Shown here in pieces: positions 12,342 to 23,078 of a stretch of 64,000 nt of DNA. The stretch covers positions 2,805,090 to 2,869,089 of the forward strand of contig SDUX01000010.1 in the NCBI GenBank assembly GCA_008729055.1, read 5' to 3'. The stretch's first letter is position 1. Each line of letters opens with the position of its first letter. The position numbers were made by a program, and so were the translations under genes. Below the pieces are notes generated by a model. That model was given only the letters and a program-made list of their open reading frames with translations, was not told the DNA's origin and ran no database searches. Source of the DNA: Pyropia haitanensis (lineage: Eukaryota; Rhodophyta; Bangiophyceae; Bangiales; Bangiaceae).

Positions 12342-12896
12342 TCACAACCCCCCCCCGCCTGCACACGCCCCCCCGCCTCCACCTCTGGCGGCATATACAC
12401 CGACGGGTGCGCCACGCCCGTCCGCGCGGCGTGCGCACACGCCGGGAAGGCGCCACAGTCGAGCACCTGCACCGCCCCGTCGCGGCGCATCCGCAGCCGC
12501 CCGTCGCGGGCGCCCGCGCGGAGGATGCCCGCCACGTCCGCGCGGCCCAGCCCGACGCACGCCGCACACGGGAGGATGCCCGTGCCGTCACACGACGGGC
12601 ACCCAACGTCCCGGTCGACGAGGAGCGCGTCGTCCACGGCGAGCACGCCGCTGCCGCCACACAGGGCGCACGCGTTGTAGCCGGCGCCACCGCACGTGTG
12701 GCATGGCTCGATGGGGGGGGGGGGGGGGGCGCCGCGCCCGCGCCTGTCGCCGGCACGTCGACCGCGGCGGCGGCGGCGGCGGCCGCCGCCGCCGCCGTGG
12801 TGGCCGCCGCCGCGGCGGCGGCGGCAGCAGCAGCAGCAGCAGCGGCGGCGGCGGAGAGGAAGCGGCGGCGGCCGAGCGCGGCGCCGCCGCCGTGGC

Positions 12897-12940
<44 letters not shown>

Positions 12941-13053
12941 CGGGACGCGGCCGCCGCGGGCGACGGCGGCGCGCCCACCGCGGCGGCGCGCCGCCGCCGA
13001 CAGCGGAGCGGGAGGGCGGGGCGGCCGAGCCAGCCGGCCGTCGCAAACGCCAT
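12342..13053 (-). CDS. DnaJ-type CxxCxGxG zinc-finger protein, probably plastid
   Basis: Four zinc-binding CxxC motifs occur in order: CHTCGGAG, CALCGGSG, CPSCDGTG and CAACVGLG (about 12520-12700), as in the cysteine-rich domain of DnaJ without a J domain. The following GILRAGARDGRLRM resembles the tail of plant plastid DnaJ-type zinc-finger proteins, a group that includes thiol/disulfide and photosystem assembly factors. The N-terminus from the ATG at 13053 (MAFATAGWLGRPALPLR, Arg-rich, no acids) looks like a plastid transit peptide. It is followed by a poly-Pro part and by RRRFLSA plus a long poly-Ala hydrophobic run. The N-terminal part and the zinc finger are in different frames, separated by a run of 17 G at 12713-12729. 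The stop is also reached through a C run, so 12342 is a best guess. Zinc-finger assignment is firm; location is inferred. Confidence 0.7.
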
Positions 13054-13177
13054 GGTTGCAAGGGAGGGGGGGGGGAAGGGGGCGCGCCACCGGCGAGGGC
13101 CAAGGGGGGGGGAAGGGGGGGGGGGGGGGGGGAAGGACCGCCAATGGGGGGGGCGCCGCGTGACGCGCGCGCGCGGC

Positions 13178-13252
13178 AGCGGCGGCGGCGGCGGCGGCGG
13201 AGGCGGCGGCGGCGGAGGCGGCGGCGGGGGCGGCGGCGGCGGCGGCGGCGGA

Positions 13253-13287
<35 letters not shown>
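13178..13287. repeat. GGC/GGA trinucleotide microsatellite
   Basis: About 110 bases of nearly pure GGC triplets with scattered GGA, reading poly-Gly or poly-Pro depending on frame and strand. It lies just upstream of the zinc-finger gene's start. Confidence 0.9.
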
Positions 13288-15375
13288 CGGCCGTGGCGGC
13301 TCGACGCGCGCGGCGGCGACGAGCGCCGATGGGGGGAGGGGGGGGGGCGGGCGGCGCGCGAGCGCCCGCCCCGCGGCCCGCCGCGCCGCCCGCCGCGCGT
13401 GCCTCCACCACCCGCGCGCATCGTCTGCGGTTTGGGGGTGCACACCCCCGATTGGCTCGGCCGCGCGTGGGGGGGGGGGGGCCAGGCCGGCGGGGTGGAC
13501 GGATCCGCCGCCGCCGCGGCCGCGGCGGCGGGTGGCGCCGCCGCCGGGGGGGGTCCGCCGCCCCGCGCGCCGGCCGCGCGGGGCCGCCCCGGCGGGCGGG
13601 GGCGTGCCGGCGTGTGGCCACGCCGCCGGCCGACGCGGCGCTCCGCTTGCGCCGCAGTGCTTGCAGCAGCCGCGGTGGCAGCAGCGGCAGCGGCAGCAGC
13701 AGCGGCAGCGGCAGCGGCAGCAGCAGCACCAGCCAGCAGCGGCAGCGGCCGCCACACGGGCAGCGGCGGCCGCAGCGGCAGCAGCGGACGCTCCCGCCGC
13801 GACGCCCGCGCGTTCCCCCCCCCCGCACGGGGTACTACAGTACTGCCGCACGAGGCACACGGGCGGAGCGCAACCCAAAGAGCAGCGGGTCACCGCGGCC
13901 GCGGCGGCCGCGCGCGGCGGCGACCGCGGCGGCGACGGCGGCGGCGGCGGCGGCCGTGGCCGTTGGCCGTCCCCGCCGCGACCGGCGGCGCCGACGCCGC
14001 CGCGGCGCCACGACCGGGGCGGCCCCCCCGTCGTCGCCGCGGCCGGTCGCTCCGCACGGTCGGGCGGCGGGCGACGCCCGCGGCCGCCGCCGCCGCCGCC
14101 GCCGCCGCGCGCCGCCGTCCACGCCCGCCGCCCGTGGCGGCCGGCCGAGCCGGTGCGGCGGCGGCGGGGCGGGGCTCGGCGCCGCCGCCGCTGGCGGCGT
14201 CCGCACCCGCGTCGCCGGTCGCGCCGGTCCATCCGTCGCGAGCGGCCGGTCCCCGCGGGGGGGGACGCGGCCGCGCCACGGCCGCCCGCGTGGTGGCTGC
14301 TGCTGCCCGTGGGCGCCGCGGTAGGCGGTCCGCCGGCATCACGTTGCGGGTGGCGGCACGCCGCGGGCGGCCGCCGTCGACACCCTGCTTCAGACACCAG
14401 ACAATGGCGGCGAGGTGTGTCCATGTGTCTGTTGCTGCTGCGGGTGAAGCGCGGGACCCGCTCGCACGGCCGTACCCCTAGCTAGAGCACAGTTTCTGTT
14501 GCACGCGGCACGCCTCTGCGGCGCTGTCTCGCTCATAGCGACCCCCCCGCTGCGGCCTTCCCCCCGCGGCTGCCGGCGGCGGCGGCGGCAGCGGCGTCGG
14601 CGACACCCGCCCGCCCGTGCGTCGACGGTGCGGGGGCGCCCGCACACGCGGCGGCGGCGGCGGCGGCGGCACGGTGGAAACAGCGCGCTGCGTGGCGCGT
14701 ACTACCAACGCAGGGGCGCACGCCATTGGGGGTACGTGGGGAACAGGTGCGGGGGGCGAGAGGGTGGAAGAGACGCGGTCTGGGGGTGGGGGGGGCGGGC
14801 GGAGGCGGGGGGGGGGGGGTCAGGGGGGACGGTCCGGGGCGGCGCGCGTTGGGAGCAACCAGTTGAGTTTGTGGCGTTGCAGACGATGGTGGGGCTGGGA
14901 GCTCGCACGGGCTGCCCATCGGGCGCAACATGGCCCGGAAATGGCTCCCGTGTCGGCGTGGCACGACAACAGTGGTGGTTGTGGGTGCGGGATGGCGAAA
15001 TGGTGCGGTACAGCGGTGCGGATGGGATTGGCTACCGCGGCGGACTGCGGCGCGTGGCGTCGTCCCGCTGGCGCCGCGGCGCGCATGCGCGCACGCGCCA
15101 CGCCTCCGTGTCGCCTTTGTCGCCCTCGACGTTTTGTCGCCACGCCCGTGGGCCGTACGGTCCAGCGACGCGGCAGCCACTGCCATAGCCGGCCGCGCCA
15201 CGCCCGTCCCCGCCCCCCACCTCCTCGCCGCCTCTCCGCTCGCCCGCCGCCCCCCGTCGTCCCCTTTCTACCAGGCTGTCCTTCGCCGCCACCCCCCCAC
15301 CCCCCCTCCCCATTTCTGCCTCCCCTCCCCTGCGTGGCGCGGTCAGTCGGGCGCCGCTGCCCCCTCCCCCCCCCA
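13288..15375. other. No gene I can support
   Basis: GC-saturated sequence with frames open on both strands only because stop codons are rare. It contains CAG/CGG runs (13660-13790) and Ala/Arg-rich translations without motifs. The part from 14480 to 15370 probably includes the upstream region of the bZIP gene. Confidence 0.4.
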
Positions 15376-16695
15376 ATGGACCCGCCGCCCGGCGTCCCCC
15401 CCGCGGCGGGTGCCATGGGCGGCTTCCTCCCCCCCCCACGGCGGCCTCACCACCCCTGCCGCCGTCCTCTGCCGCCACGGCTGGCGCGTACGGGCGGGCC
15501 GGCGGCGGCGGCGGCGGCGTGCCGCCGCCGCCGTCCCCCGTCGAGCAGATGCGCGCGCTGATGGCCGCCTCGGGCGGCCCCGCCTACTACGCGGGCCCGC
15601 CGGGTGGCACCGCCGACGGCAGCGGCGGCGGTGGCGGTGACGGTGGCGGTGACGGTGGCGGCGGGGGTGGCGGCGGGGGTGCTGGCAGCAGCAGCCGCAG
15701 CGTGGCGGCCGCCGCCGTCGCGGCGGTCGCGGCGGTCGCGGCGGCGGGGGAGGCCGGGCGGGGGGGGGTGGCGCCCGCCGTGGGCGGTCGCGGCGTCGGT
15801 AGCGGCGGCGGCGGCGGCGGCGGCGGCGGCAGCGGCGGGGGGGGGGGGGGGGGCGGCCGGCGGTGGCGGCGGCGCGTCGTTTAGCGGCGGCGGCGGCCAC
15901 CAGCCCGACGCGGGGCGGGGGGGGGGGGGGTAGCGGGTGCCGCCGCGGCCGCCGCTGCGGCCGGCGCGCCGTTGCTGTCGACGGCGGCGGGGGGGCGCGC
16001 CGTTGGCGGCGGCGGCGGTAGCAGCGGCGGCGGCGGCGGGCGTGCGCGGACGGATGCGGACCGCAAGAGCAGGGAGCGCGCGCGGGTGCTGCGCAACCGG
16101 GAGCTGGCGCGCGTGTCCAACGAGCGGCGAAAGGTGCGTGGGGGCTCGGAGGGGCAGGCGGGGGGGTGGGGGGGGGGTGAAGGTTGGCCGCAGAGATTTG
16201 GGAGGCTTTGGGGGGGGGGGCGGGGTGTGGGTAGGGAGTGGTTGTCGGTTGCGGGTGGCGGGCGAGTGGGCGGGCGTGGGTGGTGGGGGGGCTGGGTGGG
16301 GGACATGTGTGGGCGACGGATGGGGCGGGCGGGGGGGGATGCCGCGCGCGGCGGGGCCGTTTTTGGCCGCGGATGGGGGCTCGTCCGCGACCACCGTCGA
16401 CAGCACCACTGACTGACGCATTGTTTTGGGGTGGTGTGCGTGTTGTGTGGATGCGTTTGCGGTGTGGGCGTGTGGCCGTGTGGCCGTGCTCTGGTGGGTG
16501 TGTGGGTGGTCGGTTTTGCCTGGCGTGCCGGTCGGGCGCGTGTGTGGCGCTGGCCGCGTCGCGCAGGGCAAAATCAAGGCGATGGAGACGGAGCTCGCGT
16601 CGATGCGCGAGTCGGTGACGGAGCTCGAGGACAGCATCCGCGGCCTCGAGGAGCAGAACGGGCTGCTGAAGCGCGCGCTCGGCGACGCCCCGTGA
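15376..16695 (+). CDS. bZIP transcription factor
   Basis: A nuclear DNA-binding factor. The basic region RVLRNRELARVSNERRK lies at 16083-16133. It is joined over an intron (16134-16566, donor GTGCGT, acceptor CAG) to a zipper that starts GKIKAMETELASMRESVTEL, continues with leucines and isoleucines at heptad spacing, and ends LLKRALGDAP with a TGA at 16693-16695. The N-terminal part from the ATG at 15376 (MDPPPGVPPAAGAMGGFLP) is Pro/Gly/Ala-rich and disordered, with EQMRALMAASGGPAYYAGP near 15543-15600. The frame shifts at a 9-C run (15429-15437) and again at G runs around 15835-15860 and 15915-15931. The basic region departs from the usual pattern: the canonical Arg of the Asn-x7-Arg motif is Asn here. 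Exon join and class are firm; the target genes are unknown. Confidence 0.8.
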
Positions 16696-17426
16696 GCGGG
16701 CGGGCGGCGCTCCCCTCGGTCGTTGGGGGAGGGGGGGGGAGGCGGGGGCGGGCGGCGTAGCGTGGCTTGATGTGGTGGTGGGTGGCGGGGCGGGGGGGGG
16801 GGCGACGCGACGGCGGGCGACCGCGCGCGGCAGGCACGCCGCGCGTGAGGGCGAGTGGCCGATGGCGGCCGTCGTTTTTGGAAGAGTGCCCGTCGTGGGG
16901 GTTGCGTTTTTTTTTTGTTTGTTTGTTTGGGTGCCCACGCGGTGGGTTGCCGGTCACGGCGACGCGCGCCGGCCGGCAGGGCGCGCCCCGCCGCCGCACA
17001 GCGGGGCCGGCGCGCCGCCACGGCGGGTGGCCGCCGCGGGGCGCGCGCGAGCTGCCGCGCCTCCCGTCTTGTGCGTGTTGCCCCTGCCGGTGCGCGCGTC
17101 GGGTGGGAATACGGAACCGCCGGTTAACCCGGACCCGCGGTGCGTCGGCGGTGTGACGCGGCGGCATTCAACCCCGCCCCCTCCCTCCCCCTACCCTCCT
17201 ATCCCCCAGCCATGGCGCACGCCCTCACCCGCAGCACCCCTGTTGTGCTGCCTCGACACCCACGGCACCGTTTGCGCCCCGCCGTCCCCAACCCCGCGCC
17301 CGTCGGTAGGGACAGCACAGATACGCCGCGTACCCCCCCGTCGCCCCCTGCCCCCTTGCCCCTTTGCCACACCCCACGCCCCCCCCCCTCCCCCCCCGCC
17401 CCGCCCTCTCAAAGCTGCCCCCCTGC
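16696..17426. other. Intergenic region between convergent genes
   Basis: About 730 bases between the bZIP stop and the gamma-subunit stop. They include a TTTG repeat near 16905-16930 and C-rich stretches near 17170-17400. No gene is evident. Confidence 0.5.
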
Positions 17427-19293
17427 TCACAGCATGGACCCCCCAATGATATCCATCAACTCGGCGGTGATGGTCGCTTGCCGCACCCGGTTGTACTCGG
17501 CGGTCAGGCGCGAGCCGAGCGCCCGCGCGTTATCCCGCGCGGCGGTCATGGCGCCGAGGCGGCTGGCCAGCTCCGCCGCGAGCGCCTCGCGCAGCATCCG
17601 CGTCAGCTGCGAGTTGACGTACATCGGCACCAGCGCGTTGAGCAGCAGCACCCCGTCGGGCTCTTCCAGCGTCGGCAGCGGCGGTGGCGGCGGCGGATCC
17701 GGCCGTGCGGCGCGCCCGCCGCGGCCGCCCCGGCCGCCCGCGGCTGCCGCCGCCGCCGCTGCCGCCGGCGCCACCGCCGCGGTCGAGGCGCCTACGTGGG
17801 GCGGGATGAGCGCGAGTGCGAGCGTGCCCGGCTCGCTCGTCAGGCTGTACACCTCATCGTCTGGCGCCTCCACCCCCGTCGGCGTCAGCGGCAGGAGCGT
17901 GCGGATGGCCGGCACGTTGAGCATCAGCGACACAAAGCGGGTGTAGAGCACCTCCACCCGGTCGATCCGGCCGACCGCAAAGTCCACCAGCACCGCGTCG
18001 CAGATGCGCGCCGCCGTCGCGGCGGTGCCGTTCGGGCGGCCCAACGGCACCGCCCCGCGGACGGTCACGTCGGGGTGCACGCGGCGGAGGTGGGCGAGGG
18101 CGGTCACGCCGACGGCGAGCGCCTCGAGCGTGTCGTCGGGGGCGGCCTCGCGGAGCGCCGCGATGCGCGCGTCGACCTTGCTCAGGATGAGCCGGTTGTA
18201 CGGGCCGCAAAAGCCGCGGTCCGCGCCAACGACGATCAGCAGCACGTTCTTGCCGCCGGGGGGGGCGGGGGCGTGGGGGGGGGGCGCCGCTGCCCGTGGT
18301 GGGGGATGCTGGCGCGTCGCGCGCAGCGGCAGACGAGCCAGACGCGGTTGAGGGGGCCGGGGTGTCGCCAGCAGCGGCGGTGGCGGCGGCGGCGGCGGCG
18401 GCGCGCGGCTTGGCCGCCTCTTGCAGCTCCTCGTCCCGCACTGGCGGCACGACGCCGTTCCCCCCCGCCGCGGCGAGAATGTCGGCGACTCCCCCCCCCG
18501 CACGGAAGCCCCGCTTGGGCGGCGCCATCGGCTCCAGCCCCCCCCCGGCGCGCCCACCCCCCCCGGCGCGGGGTCGGCGGCGGCGCCCCCCGGCACCCCC
18601 CCCCCATCATCCGTGCCAATGAGCGCAACGTACAGCCGGTCGAGCAGCTGCGCCTGCCGCGCGTCACAAAACGCCATCGCCACCCGCCGGTCCGCCCCCC
18701 CCGCCGCGGCGGCCGCGGCAATCGCGTCGGCGTCGGCCTCGCCCGCCACCGCCGCCGACGACGCGACAATGGGCGGTGGCTCGGGCGGGGCAAAGACGCG
18801 GATCGACCGCGCGCGGACGCGGGCGGCGGTGGCGACAACGTCCACGCCGTCCGCGTCGAGGCGGCGGAGGACGCGGCCGAGCATGGCGGCGACAGATTCG
18901 GAGAAGGGGCGGCTGGCGAGCGCGTACTCGCACGCGAGGCGGATGCGGGCGGCCGCGACGAGGCGCATCGCGTCAATGAGTTTCTCGGCCGACGCGACCG
19001 ACGCGATGCGGCGGCGGAGCTCGGCGCCGCGGCCGCCGCTCATGGACGTCACGGTGGCGGGGGCCGGCGCGTGCCGCCGCCGGGGGGAAGACCCGGGCGG
19101 GAGGGGGAGAGGGGAGGAGGGGGAGAGGGGGGGGAGGGGGGCACCCGCCGCGGGTCGCCATGGGGGGCGGGCGCCCAGGAAGGACGACGCCGCCGCGCTG
19201 TCCACGGGCCCGCCTAACCGACGGCCCCGCGCCACACGGCCTACCCCGGCAGTAGCCGAGAAAGCAGCCGCCGTTGGCCGCCGCCGCCGCCCG

Positions 19294-19332
<39 letters not shown>

Positions 19333-19463
19333 CGTGTTGCCGCCGCCGCCGTCGATGGCGCAGCGGGTGGGGGCACCGCAAACGCGACTGGGGGTGGCGC
19401 CGCGGGTGCCGCCGCCGCCGCGACGGCTGCGTCGGCCGCCACGGGCCGCCGGCCGGGGACCAT
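17427..19463 (-). CDS. atpC: ATP synthase gamma subunit relative, plastid/cyanobacterial type
   Basis: The gamma subunit is the rotor shaft of F-type ATP synthase. The N-terminal helix ELRRRIASVASAEKLIDAMR with LVAAARIR, and the C-terminal helix SQLTRMLREALAAELASRLG with EYNRVRQATITAELMDIIGG, are both clearly conserved, as is the Rossmann core start VLLIVVGADRGFCGPYN and VEVLYTRFVSLM. RPFSESVAAML favours a plastid or cyanobacterial origin over mitochondrial. The ATG chosen at 19463 (MVPGRRPVAADAAV) gives a long Ala/Pro/Arg-rich leader that could be a transit peptide. Between the N-terminal helix and the core lies a non-standard insert of over 150 residues. Within it the natural frame shifts near 18540-18570 and returns near 18260-18290, both at C/G runs. 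The plant redox Cys pair is not seen. It may be a divergent paralogue rather than the working plastid subunit. Confidence 0.82.
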
Positions 19464-21416
19464 GGGGTTCCCGCGACGGCCGCGCTGGCCGCGGCGGGGG
19501 GGGACGAGGAGGGCGGCGAGAGGGGCAAAGGAAGGGAGCGGAGGAGGAAGGCGGGAGGGACAGGGGCACCGCGGGACGCACCGACGCGGTCCGCCAGCGG
19601 CGACAGCGACACGCCGGCCGGACGGCGGTCGCCGTGAGTGCACGCCGCCACAGGGAAGAGGGAGGCGGCGACGGCGGCGAGTGGGTCGACCGAGGAGAGG
19701 GGAAGGGGACAAAGGCAGGCGTCAAAGAGGGTCGCACCACCGGCCGACAGTCACGGCGTGGCCGCCCGCGTCCGGTCCCCTCCCCCGGCCGGCCCCCCCC
19801 CCCCCCACCCCTGGCTGGAGGGCGATCGGCGGTCACGTGCACCAAAGCGATCGCGTGCAGTGCGGCGGCGCGTCTGGCACGGTGAATCTATGAAATCAAC
19901 TCGGCGACAGAAATATCCCAGGCCCCGAGATGTGGTTGCGCCCGTTGCGAGGCCGCGGCGCGGGTGGAAGCACGGTGGGGGGCCTACGTGGCCAATCTGG
20001 GTAGCAACTTTCGAGGACCCTGCGGACTTGCGCAGCAGCAACGTACATCTGCGCTCTTTTGTCGGCACAACCGTGTCACCTTTCGTCAACCCCGCCGCTC
20101 AACCTTTCGTCAACCCCACTGCCCAGCCATCACCCCGCCAGTGACCGTCGCAGTTGTAATTCCATCGTCCCCCCCCGCTTCCCCCCGCAAGCCGTGCGGC
20201 GCCCCTATGGCAACAGTCGTCCCAGTCGGGTCCTTCCCGTGAGCCCCAGGCGGGGTCCGCCCCCACCGCTCGCGCTGCCGGTCACGGCAGCCGGCTACCG
20301 AGTGCCGGCTGCGCGCGATGCCGGCCGCGGCGGTGACGGCCTCGGCGGTGACGGCCTCGGCGGTTGCTGACGGCCGGAGGGACACCACCGTGGCGGCGGC
20401 GGCAGAGGCGGCCGCCGCATCGCCCGCGGCGTGGACGCGCCACGGGAGGGAGAGCTGGGGGGGGGGGTCGGACATGGCGGCAGCAGAAGGCGCCGCCGCG
20501 GCGCCGCGGCGGGCGGTGGTGGCAGGTGCACCGCCGCCGCCGCCGCCACCGCGGCGCCCCACGCGGCGGACCGCCGCCACCCGCGGCGGCTGTCGGGCGC
20601 GGGTGCACCTGAGCTCTGGCGAGGGGCCCCCTCCCTGGCAGACGCTGCACCGCTCCCGGCGGTGGCGGTGGCGGCGCCGGCGCGCTGCCGGCGCGCTGGC
20701 ATGGCGCGAGACGCCCGCCGCTGCCCGCGGGCCCCCGCCACAGCGGCAGCCGTGGCGGCGGCGGCGGTGGCGGTGGCGAGAGCGGCACCGGCGGCGGCGG
20801 CGGCGGCGGGGACGTGGGATGCGGGGGGGACGTCGTGGGGGCGGCGATGGCGCGGCGTGTGTCGTCCCCTCCCCTCCGCCCCCCCTTTGTCATGAAGGGG
20901 CCACCCCGTAACGGCGATAGGGGCGGCGGCGGTGGCGGACATGGCAACGGCCAACGGTAGCGGTCTGACGGGCTGGCGGACCGTGTGGACCCTCCCCCCT
21001 CCTGCCACAAGCGGGGCCATGACCTCGAACACGAGCGCGCACCGCCGAGTCACGGTGCCGATGGCGGGCGCGGACGGCGGGGCCGCTCCGCCCATCCCCC
21101 CCTCCCTCGGCCGCGCCGTCCTCACCCGCGTGCCGCCGACCGCGCGCCGCCGCAGCCACCGCCGCTGCCACCGCCCCTGCCGCCGCAGCCGTCGGGACGT
21201 GCGCGTCGACGCCGCCAACGGTGCCGGAATTGCCGCGGCCGCCACCCCCCCCCCCCAACAGCACACTCACCACCCCGTACGGACACCAACGTGACTCTGT
21301 CACTGCCGGTAGCCGGTGGGGCACCGCCTTCGGCCGCCCCCCGGCACGGGGGGCGCCCACGAGCACGCGAAGCATCCGACGCGCCGCCCATCAAGACGCC
21401 GCCGACGCCGTGATGC
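19464..21416. other. No firm gene; possible minus-strand gene starting at 21375
   Basis: Most of this region is GC-rich with frames open on both strands. One candidate reads from an ATG at 21375 on the minus strand (MLRVLVGAPRAGG), about 45 bases below a TATA-like box, but it meets a C run at 21246-21257 and I see no domain. A moderate-GC patch at 19890-20200 contains two copies of the 15-mer acctttcgtcaaccc (near 20088 and 20112). Confidence 0.35.
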
Positions 21417-21425
21417 ATTTATAGG
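21417..21425 (-). promoter_or_regulatory. TATA-like box
   Basis: On the minus strand the sequence reads ccctataaatgcatcacgg, an unusual A/T-only core in a very GC-rich neighbourhood, about 45 bases upstream of an ATG at 21375. It is a candidate core promoter; no firmly identified gene follows. Confidence 0.4.
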
Positions 21426-22435
21426 GCTCGGGCGGGAGAGAAGCGGGACCATGGGCGAGGGGTCGTACAGGCGTTCCGCACGGCGGCGGGCGCTGCCAAG
21501 GAGGCAGCCTTCGCGTCGGGCCTTGTTCCTCGCGCCTGCCCTTCATAGAGAGAGGAAGCACACAGTAAGAGGCCAGGGCGAACAGCGTCCCCCCCGAGGC
21601 AGTCGTTGAGCTCTTGAGCGCCGGCGGAAGCGGTTCGAGATGAGCGGCGGCGGGCGCCACTCCGCTCAGCCCACCTCTGGCCGCGGTCCTCCTCGAGTCT
21701 GCACCACACAAACCCTCTCTCGGACCCCCTGCCTGCATGATGCAACCGCCACCTCCCTGTAGCCGTCGTGGCTGCGGCCAACTGGTGCCAAGCCGCCACG
21801 ACCGACTACGTATTGGCTGGCGCGGACCTCCAGCGAAGCCGCCGCCGCGGCGGTCGGGTCGGGACAGGAGCGACAGGGGGTGGGACGGCTGTCGCGTCGC
21901 GGCTGGCACCGCGCCGGGAAGGGGGCGCCCGGCGGCGGCGAGCGGCGAAAGGGGTGGTCAGGCGGCGGCGGCGGCGGCGGCGGCTGGCACCCCGAGCGCA
22001 CTACGTACGCCGCGCACGGGACGCGCAGAAACACACAACAAGGAAAAAAAAGCCAAGGCAGCCGCCGAGGGCGCCCATGCACGCTCCTCAAAGGGCACAA
22101 AAAAGGAAGAAAAAACACACGCCCGTCGCCACCGCCGAGGCGGCCGCGCTTTAGATACATACACATGGGCTGTGGCGCGTCGGCGTCCGCTGTCGCACGG
22201 GACGCACCGCGCCCTGCCGCGCCGCAACGGCCGTCACAGTCTCCCGTGGCCTGGATGCAAGCACAGGCGCCTGTCTGGCCACCCCTGCCCGTCGCCCCAG
22301 CCCACATCTGTCCCTTCCCCCCGCCCCCTTCCCCGCTCAAACAGGCGGGTGCCCCCCCACTGGGCCGTCCCGCCCCCATCCCAGACCCCAAGAATGACAA
22401 CCCCATCACCGGCGGCACCCCCCCTCCCCCTCCAC
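21426..22435. other. Intergenic or unresolved
   Basis: Contains A-rich patches at 22030-22120 and no recognisable domain on either strand. It includes the 3' flank of the ferredoxin-like gene. Confidence 0.4.
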
Positions 22436-23078
22436 TCAGCCCCCCCCCCCATCGCCGCGAGCACCCCCCCCACGTCGGCCACGCGCACCGACGGGTGCCA
22501 GCTCCCCCCCGTCTGCACCGCCGTGCCCGTGCCCGTACAAAAGCCGAGGCACCCGCACCCGCGCACCGCCACGCCCGTCCCCGCCGCGGCTGCCCGAAAC
22601 GCCGCGAGCACCCCCGCCGAGTCGCCGTCGCGGCGGCACGAGCGGCCGGTGCACACCTTGACCGCGGCGCCGCCGGCCGTGGCGGGGGGGGGGGGCGCCG
22701 CCGCTGGCGGGTCGCGGCGGGCGCGACGGCGACGGCGACGGTGGCGGCGGGTGCCCCGTCCGCGCCGCCGCCCCACCGCAGCCCCGCCGCCACCGCCGTC
22801 GCGGTCGCCGCCACCGCCGGCGGTGGGTCGGGGGCGGCGACGGCGGCCACCACGGCGGGCCGCTGCTTCTTCTTCTTCTTGGCCGCTTTGGCGGCGGTGG
22901 CGGCCAGGCGGCCGCGGCGGCCAATGGGGCCTTCGTCCACAGGGGGGGTGGCGGCCGCTGATGCCATCACCGCCGGGCGGGGACGTGTCGGCCGCCGCAC
23001 CGGGCCGGTCGCACCGCGCCGTGCCGCGGGCGTCAGCGCCCGTGGCGGGGGCGGGAGAAAGGCCGCTGCAGCGTTCAT
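22436..23078 (-). CDS. Thioredoxin-like [2Fe-2S] ferredoxin, probably plastid
   Basis: A small electron carrier domain with four cluster-ligand cysteines in the thioredoxin-like ferredoxin pattern: CTGRSC, then about 30 residues later CGCLGFC, within VKVCTGRSCRRDG and VAVRGCGCLGFCTGTG (about 22520-22670). This fold also occurs as a C-terminal module in plastid sirohydrochlorin ferrochelatases and in stand-alone plastid proteins. The N-terminus from the ATG at 23078 (MNAAAAFLPPPPRALTPAARR) looks like a transit peptide, followed by a Lys-rich AAKAAKKKKKQR segment and an Ala/Pro linker. The leader and the domain are in different frames, separated by the G run near 22685-22696. At the 3' end a C run at 22440-22450 probably leads to the TGA at 22436; without a shift the frame reads on to 22234 with no family similarity. 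The domain call is firm. Confidence 0.75.
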
